In this document: positions 1 through 9,100 of the stretch, one piece after another
Layout of the letters: every line of letters starts with the position of its first letter
How positions within the stretch are numbered: the first letter of the stretch is position 1
Source of the DNA: Planctomycetota bacterium
GTDB lineage: Bacteria; Planctomycetota; SZUA-567; H5-PLA8
DNA: 64,000 bases
Direction: 5' to 3'
Assembly (NCBI GenBank): GCA_015075375.1
Contig: JABTUM010000003.1
Location: 62,001 to 126,000, forward strand
Position numbers and translations under genes: made by a program
Notes under the pieces: generated by a model
Told to the model about the DNA's origin: nothing
The model's input: the letters and a program-made list of their open reading frames with translations, nothing else
The model's database searches: none

Positions 1-2
1 CC

Positions 3-1934
3 GAACACGCCGCCCGCTTTACCTCCGAACCGCGCAACCTCAGCATCCGCACGGCGCGAGGGCAATTTCAAGCGCTCCCCTTTCGCCGCCCCGTCGCGCT
101 CGATCACGAAACGCGCGAATCGCTCGTTACCGGCACGGCTCACGAAGTATCGCTTGAAATTCCCGCGCGAGCGAACCTCCGCTTCACCGCATTCGTTGCG
201 CTTTATGCAGCCGGCGAACGCGAACAAGTCCGCGCGGGCCTCGTCGAGTTCAGCGCCGAACTGCGCGCCGGAACCTCGATCTTGGCGAGCACCTCGCACG
301 GGGTGAGGGTCGCGGTCGGCGAGACTCTGCCCGCTTGGCTGGCCTTGCCCGAATGGAAGCACTTGGCCGAACCACCCGCCGACGCGAAACATCTGACGAT
401 CATCCTGCGCACGCGCTCCCAGGATGCCGCCGGGAACGACCTCGCTCCGGCGGCCGAAATGCCCGCGCCGCTGGGCGTCCTGGCCGCATGGGGCACACCG
501 CTGCTTTTCGAACCGGAAGCCGAGCCGTCGGGCCCGCTCGTCTTCCTGCTCACCTTCGATACGCTTCGAGCCGATCGCTTGGCTGCATACGGCAGGAAGT
601 TGCATGCACTCACGCCGAATCTCGACGCCCTCGCCGCACGCGGCTACGTCTTCGAACGCTGCTATTCGCCCAGCGGCTGGACGTTGCCTGCGTATCAATC
701 CTTACTTAGCGGCCTGCATCCCGCGCAACTCGGCCATGCCCAGGAAAATTTGCGCGACCCCGCCGGCGAGAAGTTTACCTTTTTGCGCTACGGCCGCGCC
801 GAAAACCTGGGGCATCTCCTGCGCAAGCGATTGAATGCGCAATCCTTTGCCGCCACCGGCGGCGGCATGCTTGAGCCCTGGCAGCATAATTTCCTAAAGG
901 GATTTTCTTATTATTGGTCCAATCCCAGCCTGGATCCGATCCTCACCGATGGGCGCATGCGTACGGAAGCGCAACGCAACGTCGATCGGTTTCTCGCATG
1001 CGTCAACGCACGCTCAAGCGGCCCTTTGTTCGGTTTCTACCATACCTACGAGCCGCATACGCCCTACCGCGATACGCGCTTCGCCCCCGCGCTCCCCGCT
1101 GGGCGCATCCAAGCGCCCTTCGGCGAAGGCGGATATCTGGCCGGGGGCCAGAAAGCCCTGCACGCCGAGTATACGCCCGAAGAGCGCGCCGCGATTGAAG
1201 CCCTGTACAACGGCGACGTAACCGCCGCCGACGAAGCCTTGGGCGAACTGCTCGCCGGCCTCGATCGCGCCGGCCTCCGGGATCGCGCGTGGCTTATTTT
1301 CACTGCCGATCACGGCGAAGAATTCTGGGAGCATGGCGGGTTCAGCCACGGCCATTCGCTGTACGACGAACTCCTCCGCGTCCCACTGCTGATCGTCCCT
1401 CCTTCCGGCCTAAAAAGCTCCGTTCGCCTTGCCGAACCCGTCAGCTTGCTCGACGTCCTTCCCACGGTCTGCGGTATGCTGAAGCTCACGCCGCCGCCAA
1501 ACCTCCTGGGCCGAGACCTCTCGCCTCTGCTCACGCCCGACGCCGATGTGCGCGCACAGGTCAAGCTGCCACAACCACCCGGCCTGTTTGTCCACTGCGC
1601 GACTTACCACGGCCCGACGCGCTGGGCGATCCGGCACGGCGATCTGAAATTCATCCACACGCTGGATGTCGAGACCTGGACGCGCGACGAAGCCAATCGC
1701 CGCATGTTCCGCCTGATTCCTGAAGAGCTTTACGACCTTTCCAAAGACCCGGGCGAACGGACCAACCTCGCCGCCGATCCGGCCTACGCCGCCGCGCGCA
1801 AGACGCTCGCCGATTCGCTCCAATTGCTCCGCACGCGCGTCCTGCAACCGCTCGAACTATCTCCGCAACAGGAATCGCTCCAGCCGCCGCTCGACCCGAC
1901 GTTGCTCGAACAGCTCAAGAAACTCGGCTATTGA
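3..1934 (+). CDS. Alkaline-phosphatase-superfamily (sulfatase-fold) hydrolase, 5' end missing
   Basis: The frame is open from the first bases, so the gene begins upstream of the window; an internal TTG at 282 is not needed as a start. The first ~170 visible residues form a beta-rich region of unknown role, followed by a sulfatase/phosphodiesterase domain. The metal-binding FDTLRADR comes at ~residue 184 of the fragment and ADHGEEFWEHGGFSHGH at ~435, both typical of PF00884. At the nucleophile position the sequence is SGWTLPAYQS (Thr ~227) instead of C/S-x-P-x-R, so no formylglycine can form and a Thr nucleophile is likely. That favours a phosphoester or phosphotransfer reaction over sulfate ester cleavage. 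The C-terminus carries the usual LYDLSKDPGERTNLA motif. The stop overlaps the ribosome binding site of the next gene, suggesting one transcript. Confidence 0.8.
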   Translation, partial: EHAARFTSEPRNLSIRTARGQFQALPFRRPVALDHETRESLVTGTAHEVSLEIPARANLRFTAFVALYAAGEREQVRAGLVEFSAELRAGTSILASTSHGVRVAVGETLPAWLALPEWKHLAEPPADAKHLTIILRTRSQDAAGNDLAPAAEMPAPLGVLAAWGTPLLFEPEAEPSGPLVFLLTFDTLRADRLAAYGRKLHALTPNLDALAARGYVFERCYSPSGWTLPAYQSLLSGLHPAQLGHAQENLRDPAGEKFTFLRYGRAENLGHLLRKRLNAQSFAATGGGMLEPWQHNFLKGFSYYWSNPSLDPILTDGRMRTEAQRNVDRFLACVNARSSGPLFGFYHTYEPHTPYRDTRFAPALPAGRIQAPFGEGGYLAGGQKALHAEYTPEERAAIEALYNGDVTAADEALGELLAGLDRAGLRDRAWLIFTADHGEEFWEHGGFSHGHSLYDELLRVPLLIVPPSGLKSSVRLAEPVSLLDVLPTVCGMLKLTPPPNLLGRDLSPLLTPDADVRAQVKLPQPPGLFVHCATYHGPTRWAIRHGDLKFIHTLDVETWTRDEANRRMFRLIPEELYDLSKDPGERTNLAADPAYAAARKTLADSLQLLRTRVLQPLELSPQQESLQPPLDPTLLEQLKKLGY

Positions 1935-1945
1935 GGAACGCGCAC

Positions 1946-2941
1946 ATGGCCGCCGTATCCCGCGAACCGCTCCATCCCGAACTTTTTCAACATCCGGATG
2001 ACCGGGAAAGCTTTCTCAATCTAAAAGCCATCTCCTGGCTCTCGAAGCTCTCGCAAGCATTCGTGATGGAAGACCTCGAGCGCGATCTGATGCTGCTTAA
2101 TCTCGCGGATAACGTGGTGCTCAGGCGCCAGGATCGTCCCGCGCTGCATGCCGCGCTCGACCGCGCGCTCGAAGCGCTCGACTTTCCGCATCGCCCCGAA
2201 GTCTTTCTCGAATGCAACCCCCTCCCGCACAGCTACAGCTTCGGGGAAGTCAAACCCCTCCTCGTCGTGACCTCAGGCATGCTCGAACTGCTCGACGACG
2301 ACGAACTCGCCTCCGCGATCGCGCACGAGACCGGGCACCTCAAGTGCGGCCACACCTTCTATCAGATGATCGCGCAGAGCTTCACGTCGCTCAGCCAGCT
2401 CGCCGGCGCCGTACCCTTCGTCGGAGCCATCAGCTTCGGCGCGAGAGTCCCGCTCTATGACTGGTACCGCAAAGCCGACCTCAGCGCCGATCGCGCCGCG
2501 CTGCTCGTCATCGGCGACGGCGACCTTATGGTTCGGACCGTCGCCAAGCTGGCCGGAGGCCACGCGCAGTCGGTCAGCGTCGACGGCTTGGCCGAGCAAG
2601 CCGAACGCTTCGACCGCCGTTGCGAAGAACTTCAGACTGGCTCCCTGCGCGACCGTGCTACCTATTACCTTTCCACCGTTTTCCTGCAAAGCTTCCTGCG
2701 TACGCAGCCCTATCCGGCGCTGCGCGTGCGCGAACTCCTCCGTTGGAACGGGACACCCCACTTCCGCGCGCTGCGGCAGCGCGATTTCGAGGCGGCCCGC
2801 CAGCATCAAACGGCCACCCCATCGCCCGCCGCCGGTTCCGAAACACCCGGCTGGGGCGTCGCCAACATGTGGCAGGATTTCGTCAGCTTCTTCGGCAGCG
2901 CCGGTGAAGCTCCGCCGCCGCCCAGTCCACCGCAGGCCTAG
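1946..2941 (+). CDS. M48-family zinc metallopeptidase
   Basis: A 331-residue protein with the zinc motif HETGH at residues 127-131 inside DDELASAIAHETGHLKCGH, characteristic of the M48 (HtpX/Ste24/LoiP-like) clan. In place of the usual E-x-x-AD third-ligand motif it has DLSADRAA (Asp178), so the third zinc ligand may be Asp. I see no signal peptide and only one weakly hydrophobic stretch (~150-165), so it is probably cytoplasmic or peripheral. A GAGGA motif overlapping the upstream stop lies 8 nt before ATG 1946, which makes this start better than the TTG at 1931. Likely co-transcribed with the upstream hydrolase. The substrate is unknown; a role in membrane-protein quality control is family-based inference. 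Confidence 0.85.
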   Translation: MAAVSREPLHPELFQHPDDRESFLNLKAISWLSKLSQAFVMEDLERDLMLLNLADNVVLRRQDRPALHAALDRALEALDFPHRPEVFLECNPLPHSYSFGEVKPLLVVTSGMLELLDDDELASAIAHETGHLKCGHTFYQMIAQSFTSLSQLAGAVPFVGAISFGARVPLYDWYRKADLSADRAALLVIGDGDLMVRTVAKLAGGHAQSVSVDGLAEQAERFDRRCEELQTGSLRDRATYYLSTVFLQSFLRTQPYPALRVRELLRWNGTPHFRALRQRDFEAARQHQTATPSPAAGSETPGWGVANMWQDFVSFFGSAGEAPPPPSPPQA

Positions 2942-3016
2942 CTGCCCAAGAAACTCTGTACTTTCGGCGCGTTTTCTTCTAAAACCTTAATCCGTAAGCA
3001 GTAGAGACAGTAAGGC

Positions 3017-3042
3017 GATTCGATTTCGCACGCGATCGAATC
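3017..3042. promoter_or_regulatory. Inverted repeat upstream of TonB-like gene
   Basis: GATTCGAT and ATCGAATC form a perfect 8-bp inverted repeat separated by 10 nt, in the 165-nt gap between the M48 peptidase and the TonB-like gene. It could be an operator or a hairpin. No T-run follows it and I find no clear promoter hexamers beside it. Confidence 0.3.
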
Positions 3043-3106
3043 CCGTTTTCGTGCGTCTAATGGCGTGATGGCAACTCCATACGCAAGCTTGGAACGCCCC
3101 CTCGTG

Positions 3107-4948
3107 ATGGCGACTTTCCAAAGCTCCATTCCGCACCCGCAAGTACGCCCGGCTCGCTGGCCGCTGGTCTGCGCGCTGGCGGTATTGATTCACGTGCTCT
3201 TCGCGCTCATTCAGTTGCCGTGGGACGACCTTTCCAAGCCCGAGCCGCCGCCGCTGGTGCTCCGCTTCGCCCTGCCCAACGAACTCCCTCCGCTGCCTGG
3301 CGACGAACCCGCCGAGAAGATCGAACCGCGTGCCGAGACCGTTCCGCTCGACGAACCCAAGCCGCCGGAGGCCGCCCAAACGCCGCCGCCGGAGGCGCCT
3401 CAGCCCGATGAAGCCCAGCGCCAGCCGCTCACGCCCGACGCGATGGAAAAGCCCGAGTTGCCCAAGGTCAAAACCGAACCGAAATTCGAGAAGGAGTTTC
3501 CCAAGGAGCCCACGCCCCCGCTGCCCGAAGCTCCGGGCGGCGAGCGCATTACCAAGCCAAGCACCGCTTTTGGCATGGACGAAAACCTAACCTTCCGGCC
3601 CGAAAATCCCGATTACCTCGGCGACGCCAACAGCCGCGCGGCCAATCCGAACCGGCCCGCTCACCTGCCCGAAGGCGATCCGTATAACCCCAAGGGCGAG
3701 ACCGTCGAACTGCGCGAACTGACGCGCCCAGGCGAAGTCGAGACCGATCAAGCCAGCACCGATCCGCAGCGCGGCAGCGTGGCCAAAGAAGGCACCGAAG
3801 TCGCCGGTACGCCGCCGAAGCTCGAAGCTCCGACACCCGAAACAAAGGTCGAGCCCGCGCTTCCGCTCACGCCGCAGCCCGACGAGCCCAAAATCGCCCA
3901 GGTTACTCCGCCACAGCCCCAATTACCCGAGCCCGAACCCGCGCAGCCTAAGTTGCCCGACCCGCCCCAACCCCAACCCGACGAAGCCGCCCCGGTAAAG
4001 ACGCCGGACCCCGCCGAAGCGGCGGCCCAGTCCGAAACGAAGTCCGCTCCCACCACCGCGCCAGCCGAACCGGTCACGCCTGCCGCGCAGCTTGAACCGA
4101 ATCCCATCGAAACCGCCGATCCGGGCCGCAAGACCGAGCACGAAGGCGACGAGTCGGCCGACGGTCTTATGGCCTCGTCCGAATTGGGCACGCCCGGCGG
4201 ACACACCGAAGACCTGGCCGGCTTGGGCGCCGAGGCCAAGGCCGGCGTCAAGCGGCCTCAGCCCAACGCGGTAGAACCGGCTGCGCCCGTTCAGCCGCCC
4301 GCGGCAGATCCTGTGAAGACCGCCAATCCAGAAACCGAATCCAAGCCCACGGCGAAACCGACCGACGGCGAAGACGCCCCGCGCTCACAGCCCCGTCCCG
4401 AAACCGAACGCCCCAAGGAGCCTGAACTCGCGCGCCTCGAAAAACTCTTCGACGATCTGGAGCCGAACACCACGCCCAGCCCGCGCCCCGTGGAAGACAA
4501 GATCGGCATGGCGCAGCGCGAGGGCCAGAAGGGGCACGAGGGCGATGGGCGCACCCAGCACGGCCAAAAGAACGCCGTCAGTGAAATGGTGACGCTCAAT
4601 TCCGATACCGCCGCCAGCCAAATCGGCGAGCTGGCCTTTAACACGGCCCGGGACCCCGAGCTGGTTTACTTGCGCGAATACTTCCGCCGCGTGAACGCCA
4701 AGTGGAAAGCTCACATCATGGCCAGCAACGTGCGCCTCGAAGTGGGCACCGTATCGGTTCAGATCACGTTATTGCGCGACGGGAAGCTGAAGGACGTAAA
4801 GATTCTCGAATCCACCGGCAGCGTCACCGAGCGCGGACTGACCGCCTGCCGCGACGGGCTCAAGCAGGCATCGCCCCATGCCCCATTCCCCGCCGAGATC
4901 GGGGAAAAGGAGGAACTCGTCTTCACCGTCCGATTCTTGTATCGCTGA
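3107..4948 (+). CDS. TonB/TolA-like energy-coupling or envelope-spanning protein
   Basis: About 613 residues: a short cytoplasmic N-terminus, one transmembrane helix (around WPLVCALAVLIHVLFALIQL), a very long Pro/Glu/Lys/Ala-rich periplasmic linker of roughly 470 residues, and a C-terminal ~95-residue domain of the TonB/TolA C-terminal type (VQITLLRDGKLKDVKILES). The architecture fits a protein that crosses the periplasm and touches an outer-membrane partner. The linker is about 4-5 times longer than in typical TonB. ATG 3107 places the membrane helix close to the N-terminus; ATG 3068 and GTG 3065 are in-frame alternatives and none has a strong Shine-Dalgarno. No ExbB/ExbD genes are nearby. 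It converges with the AsmA/SurA-like operon. Confidence 0.75.
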   Translation: MATFQSSIPHPQVRPARWPLVCALAVLIHVLFALIQLPWDDLSKPEPPPLVLRFALPNELPPLPGDEPAEKIEPRAETVPLDEPKPPEAAQTPPPEAPQPDEAQRQPLTPDAMEKPELPKVKTEPKFEKEFPKEPTPPLPEAPGGERITKPSTAFGMDENLTFRPENPDYLGDANSRAANPNRPAHLPEGDPYNPKGETVELRELTRPGEVETDQASTDPQRGSVAKEGTEVAGTPPKLEAPTPETKVEPALPLTPQPDEPKIAQVTPPQPQLPEPEPAQPKLPDPPQPQPDEAAPVKTPDPAEAAAQSETKSAPTTAPAEPVTPAAQLEPNPIETADPGRKTEHEGDESADGLMASSELGTPGGHTEDLAGLGAEAKAGVKRPQPNAVEPAAPVQPPAADPVKTANPETESKPTAKPTDGEDAPRSQPRPETERPKEPELARLEKLFDDLEPNTTPSPRPVEDKIGMAQREGQKGHEGDGRTQHGQKNAVSEMVTLNSDTAASQIGELAFNTARDPELVYLREYFRRVNAKWKAHIMASNVRLEVGTVSVQITLLRDGKLKDVKILESTGSVTERGLTACRDGLKQASPHAPFPAEIGEKEELVFTVRFLYR

Positions 4949-4990
4949 TCGATGGGGGCGGGCATCGGCTTGCGCTCGATCCGGCCGGAT

Positions 4991-6130
4991 TTAAGGCAAC
5001 CACCGCTTCGGCGGATCCTTCGCCAGAATCTCGATATAACTCTCGCGCTTCTGCTTCTCGAAAAACGCCTGCTTTTTCTCCTTCACTTTATCGGCGAAGG
5101 ACAGCACCGCGGCGCGCTCCGCGGCTTCCTCGAACGGCTGCTTCTCGGCCGGTCGGTACGACTCGCGCTTCACGATCACGAAAGCTTCCGCCAATTCCTC
5201 GGGTTCCGAATATTCGCCGTCCTTCAGCTTCCGAGCGATCCCTTCCTCCGCGGGGAAGTTCCCGCTCGGCCAGCCCGACTTGCCGTCCACCAGCAGCGTT
5301 CCGCCGAACGGATCGTGCACCGGATCGTAGCCCAGCTTTAAGGCGAGCTGCCCGAAATCGAATCCTTCCTTCAGCTTCTCGTGCACCATTCGGGCCGCCT
5401 GCAGCGCGCCGTCGCGGTTGGAAAACTTATCCTTCGGAACGCGGATGCGCCGCAGATTCCACCCATCCGGGATGCTGAACTTATCGGGATGAGCGTCGTA
5501 GTATTCCCGCGCGGTTCGAGGCGAAAACGGAATCGGCCCCACGCTCTCGTACAGCACGTAACGCCGGAACAATTCGACGCGCAGGTCGCGCTCCCACTCG
5601 TCGAAGGTGCGTCCCTTGCGCTTCAGCGCCGCGCGCAATTCTTCTTCCCCGCCCGCCTCGGCGATCATCTCACGCTTCAGCCGGCGCAACTCGTCGTCTT
5701 CCAAGCGCTCGAAGCGTTCCACGATCCGGTCCGTGGGCACACCCGGATGCGCACGGTTGACCACCGACGCGATGATCTGCCGGCGCAACTGGCGCCCCAT
5801 CTGGTCCAGCAGCGCATCCTGGATCGACGTTTGCAACGCATCATTCCACGCCTGCTTCACCGCGCCCGGCCAATCGGCCGCCTTCAATTCGCCCTTCTCA
5901 CGCCTCGAGACCAACGTCTCCAGCGCGTCCAGGAACAGGCGCTCGATCTCGCGAACGCTGATCGTTTCGGTGTTCACACGCAGGGCCGGCTGATTGGCGT
6001 ACTCGCCCGGATCCGTGCTTTCAGGCCGCGGCAGCGGCGATTCCGCGCCTGCGCGGGCCGCGCACGAAAGCAGCAGCACGGTCCAGCAGACCGGCCTCAA
6101 CACGATCGGCGCTGGCAGGCGGACGCGCAT
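4991..6130 (-). CDS. SurA/PpiC-like periplasmic peptidyl-prolyl isomerase or chaperone
   Basis: A 379-residue exported protein: a signal peptide with hydrophobic core VCWTVLLLSCAARAGA, a SurA-N-like helical chaperone region (~50-190) and a parvulin-like domain (~195-305, PDGWNLRRIRVPKDK and FGQLALKLG). The parvulin part is divergent, so isomerase activity is uncertain and chaperone function is the safer reading. It starts 2 nt after the stop of the giant FHA-AsmA gene, so the two are translationally linked. SurA proteins escort outer-membrane proteins; here the operon partner suggests a job in assembling or protecting the AsmA-like conduit. Confidence 0.75.
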   Translation of the reverse strand: MRVRLPAPIVLRPVCWTVLLLSCAARAGAESPLPRPESTDPGEYANQPALRVNTETISVREIERLFLDALETLVSRREKGELKAADWPGAVKQAWNDALQTSIQDALLDQMGRQLRRQIIASVVNRAHPGVPTDRIVERFERLEDDELRRLKREMIAEAGGEEELRAALKRKGRTFDEWERDLRVELFRRYVLYESVGPIPFSPRTAREYYDAHPDKFSIPDGWNLRRIRVPKDKFSNRDGALQAARMVHEKLKEGFDFGQLALKLGYDPVHDPFGGTLLVDGKSGWPSGNFPAEEGIARKLKDGEYSEPEELAEAFVIVKRESYRPAEKQPFEEAAERAAVLSFADKVKEKKQAFFEKQKRESYIEILAKDPPKRWLP

Positions 6131-6132
6131 GC

Positions 6133-9100
6133 CTACTCCTTGAGCGTGCGGGCTCGCATCTCATCCAGTTTTTTGAACACGTCCTGGTACGGACCTACGT
6201 CCGGCTCCGGTTCGTCGGCCGGGTCCGCGGGCGCTTCCGGCGGCGCCGCCTCCGTCTTGGACGCTCGGGGCGTATCGGTACCCTTCGAGGCTTCGGTCTT
6301 CGACGCCACGGGTTCGCGCTTCGGCGGCGGCGCGGGCTCTTGCGGCGGAGGAGGCGGCGGTTCCTTCGGTTGCCGCCGAGGCTGCGGATCGGGTTCCTTC
6401 GGAGGAACGGGTTCCTTCGGCGGAACCGGCGGCCGCTCCTGGGGCGGCGGAGGCGGAGGCAATGCTTCCTCCGGCGGCTTCGGCCGCGGCGGAGGCGTCG
6501 TCCCCGGCGGCGCCATCAACTTATCCAACGCTTCTTGCGTACTCAGCCCCTTCGATCCCGATAAGGGCGAAAGGATGCCCGAACTCGATCGCGAGCCGAG
6601 CATCGAGGAGAAGAAATCGCCGCCTTGTTTCTGCGCCGCTTGAGTGCCCGGAAGCGGGAAGCCTACGCGGTTCAGCAACTCGCCCAACGCCACCTGGCCT
6701 TGATCCGTGGCGCCCCAGGTCCGCTTGGCGAACTGCAATCCGTCCTGCAATTCCGCTTCGGTCGTCACGCGGTCCTTGTTCAGGAAGGCTTGGCCGATGT
6801 ACCGCACGATCTTATCCTGCGGATACTTGATCGAAGGCGCATTCGCATTCCCGGTCAGCGTCATGACGAACCCGCCGTCGGCCAGTTCGGCCAGGAAGCG
6901 CGCCTTCACATCCGCCGGCCAACGGTCCACGTGCAGATTGTCTAGCGCGCCCTGCGGCAGTCCGGTCGGCCAGACTTCGAAGCGGTCGTCGAAGTTCCGG
7001 TCGTACAGCCGCAAGCGGCCCTTGAACGCCAATGCCAAACCCGCCGAGGGGCCCTTGCCCACCAGGTTGCTCTGACGCACATCCGCCACGCCCTTGTCGA
7101 TCTGGATCACGATCCGCGTCGGCTCGAATTCCAGCCGGGTCATGTCGAAGCCCAGCCCGCCGAGATACATCTGCATCCCGAACATGCCGTAGTTCAGCCA
7201 GCTCTGGCCTTCGGATGCGAAGGGCAGAGCTTTGGACAGGTCTGCGAACGGAAGCTCCTTGAGTCCGGCAAATTGCTGCACAGCCGGGCCCAGCAGCTTA
7301 TCTTTGAAGATGCCCAGCATACCGCCGCTCGATTTCGGAGCGCTCGCAGCCCCCGGCTGTTCGGCCACCAGATCAGCCAGCGAAACTTCCAACCCGCCCA
7401 TCCAGTCCGGCTGCGGGCTTACATCCGTGCCGCTCACTTGGCCGGCCACGCTGACCTTGCCGCGGACGAGATAGCCCTTCGCTGCTTCAAATTTCCCGTC
7501 GGTTCCAAGCAAGCGCCCCAAGTCCGCGTCCACCAATTCGATTCGCTGCGTATGCTTGATCCGCGTCCCGGTCAGGTCGTAGCGCCCTTCCTTAACCGTC
7601 AGCTTCGCGCCCGCCAGCCCCGCGGTCAGCAACGCCGGCGTGAAAATCTGATCCTTGATCGTGAAAGCGGGAATCTCGAGGTTCTCCAGTACATCCCCGC
7701 CTGTATCGAGGCTAGGCGCTTTCAACGATCCTTCGATAATGAATGGAGCCAGCGCGCTCCCGAGCGGCGCCTCGGCCACAGGCGGAGGTGCGGGGTTTTC
7801 GCCAGGAGCCACGAACAGGCGCTTCGCCGTCTCGGCCACGGCCAACAGGTCGTCCACCTTCACCGGCGTTTCGAACACCACCGGCAGCTTGATGCGCAGA
7901 ACGCCCACCTGATCGCCGAGCAGATTCTGGGCCTGCAGCAGCGCTTCGGGCAAGTTTCCACCGGCCGCCACCGGAGTAACTTCGAACCCGCTCAGCGTCA
8001 GCCGGTGAATGGCGGCCTTGGGTGATTCGCCCGGCTTCGAAGGCGCGGCATGGCGGATGGCCACTGTGAGCGCCGGCGTGTTCAGCCGATGCAAGTCCAG
8101 CAAACACTCGCCGTTCAGGAACAGATCGAGTTGCTCGTTGGCCGCGGGACGTCCGGTCAGCGTGACGTCTTTCAGGTTTCCACGGATGGATAACTTGTCG
8201 CGCCCCGGCGTCAGCGTCAGCCACTGCAATCGCTCCAGCGTCGATGAAACTTCCACCACCGCGCTCTCGATCGTGCCGGAAAACGCCAGCTTCTGCTGCA
8301 ACGGGCTCGGCGGAATGAGTGCCGCCAGCCGGGTCAGATCCAGCGACGGGGCCAGCAGCGTGCCCGCCACCGTCTCCCCTTGGGCGTCGTAGGACAGCTT
8401 TTGAACCGAGCCCGGCCACGGACCGCCCAGCACCGTCGCTTCGCCTGCGCGCAACTCAAGCAGTTCTTCGCCATCCGCTCCTGCGACGGTCTTGATGTGC
8501 AGGTCCGACGCTTCGATCGGCGCCGGTCCGCCTTCGACTTTCAACGCCGCCAGTTGCATCAGGGTCGGCGTGCCCGGGCCGCCCGCCGAACGCGACAAGC
8601 CTTCCAGATTCAGGCGCAGGGGCTTTTGGGGCGCCTTCGCGTAATCGTAGTCGGGGAAAAAGCCCTTCAGACCCACGTCCGCTTCGTCGAAATTCACGCC
8701 CACATCCACGGAGAAACTCTTAAAGTCCTCGCTGAAGGTGATGCCCGCCGCACGCGCTTCGTCGATTCGCCACGGTCCTTCGAAGATCAATTCTGCGGGC
8801 TTCGTTCCGCTCAAGGGCGGCAACGACATGCGCAGATCGTGCCGGAACGCGCCTACCAGGTTCCACGAGCGCTCCTTGTTCTGCGACGGCAGCAAGGCCA
8901 GGTTTTCCACGCTCCACTCGCCCTTGGGTACGAGTTGCTTCGAACGCACCAGCGCTGCGAGCCCCTCCGGTACGTGCCACGCAGACGCTTGCTCGGGCTG
9001 CTTCTCGATCCAGCGCACCAGCGCCGGCATGTCCACGTGCAGCGAGCGCAGCACCAGATGCTGGCCCAAATGGTGAAACGGCAGGAGCTGCCCGTTCTCG

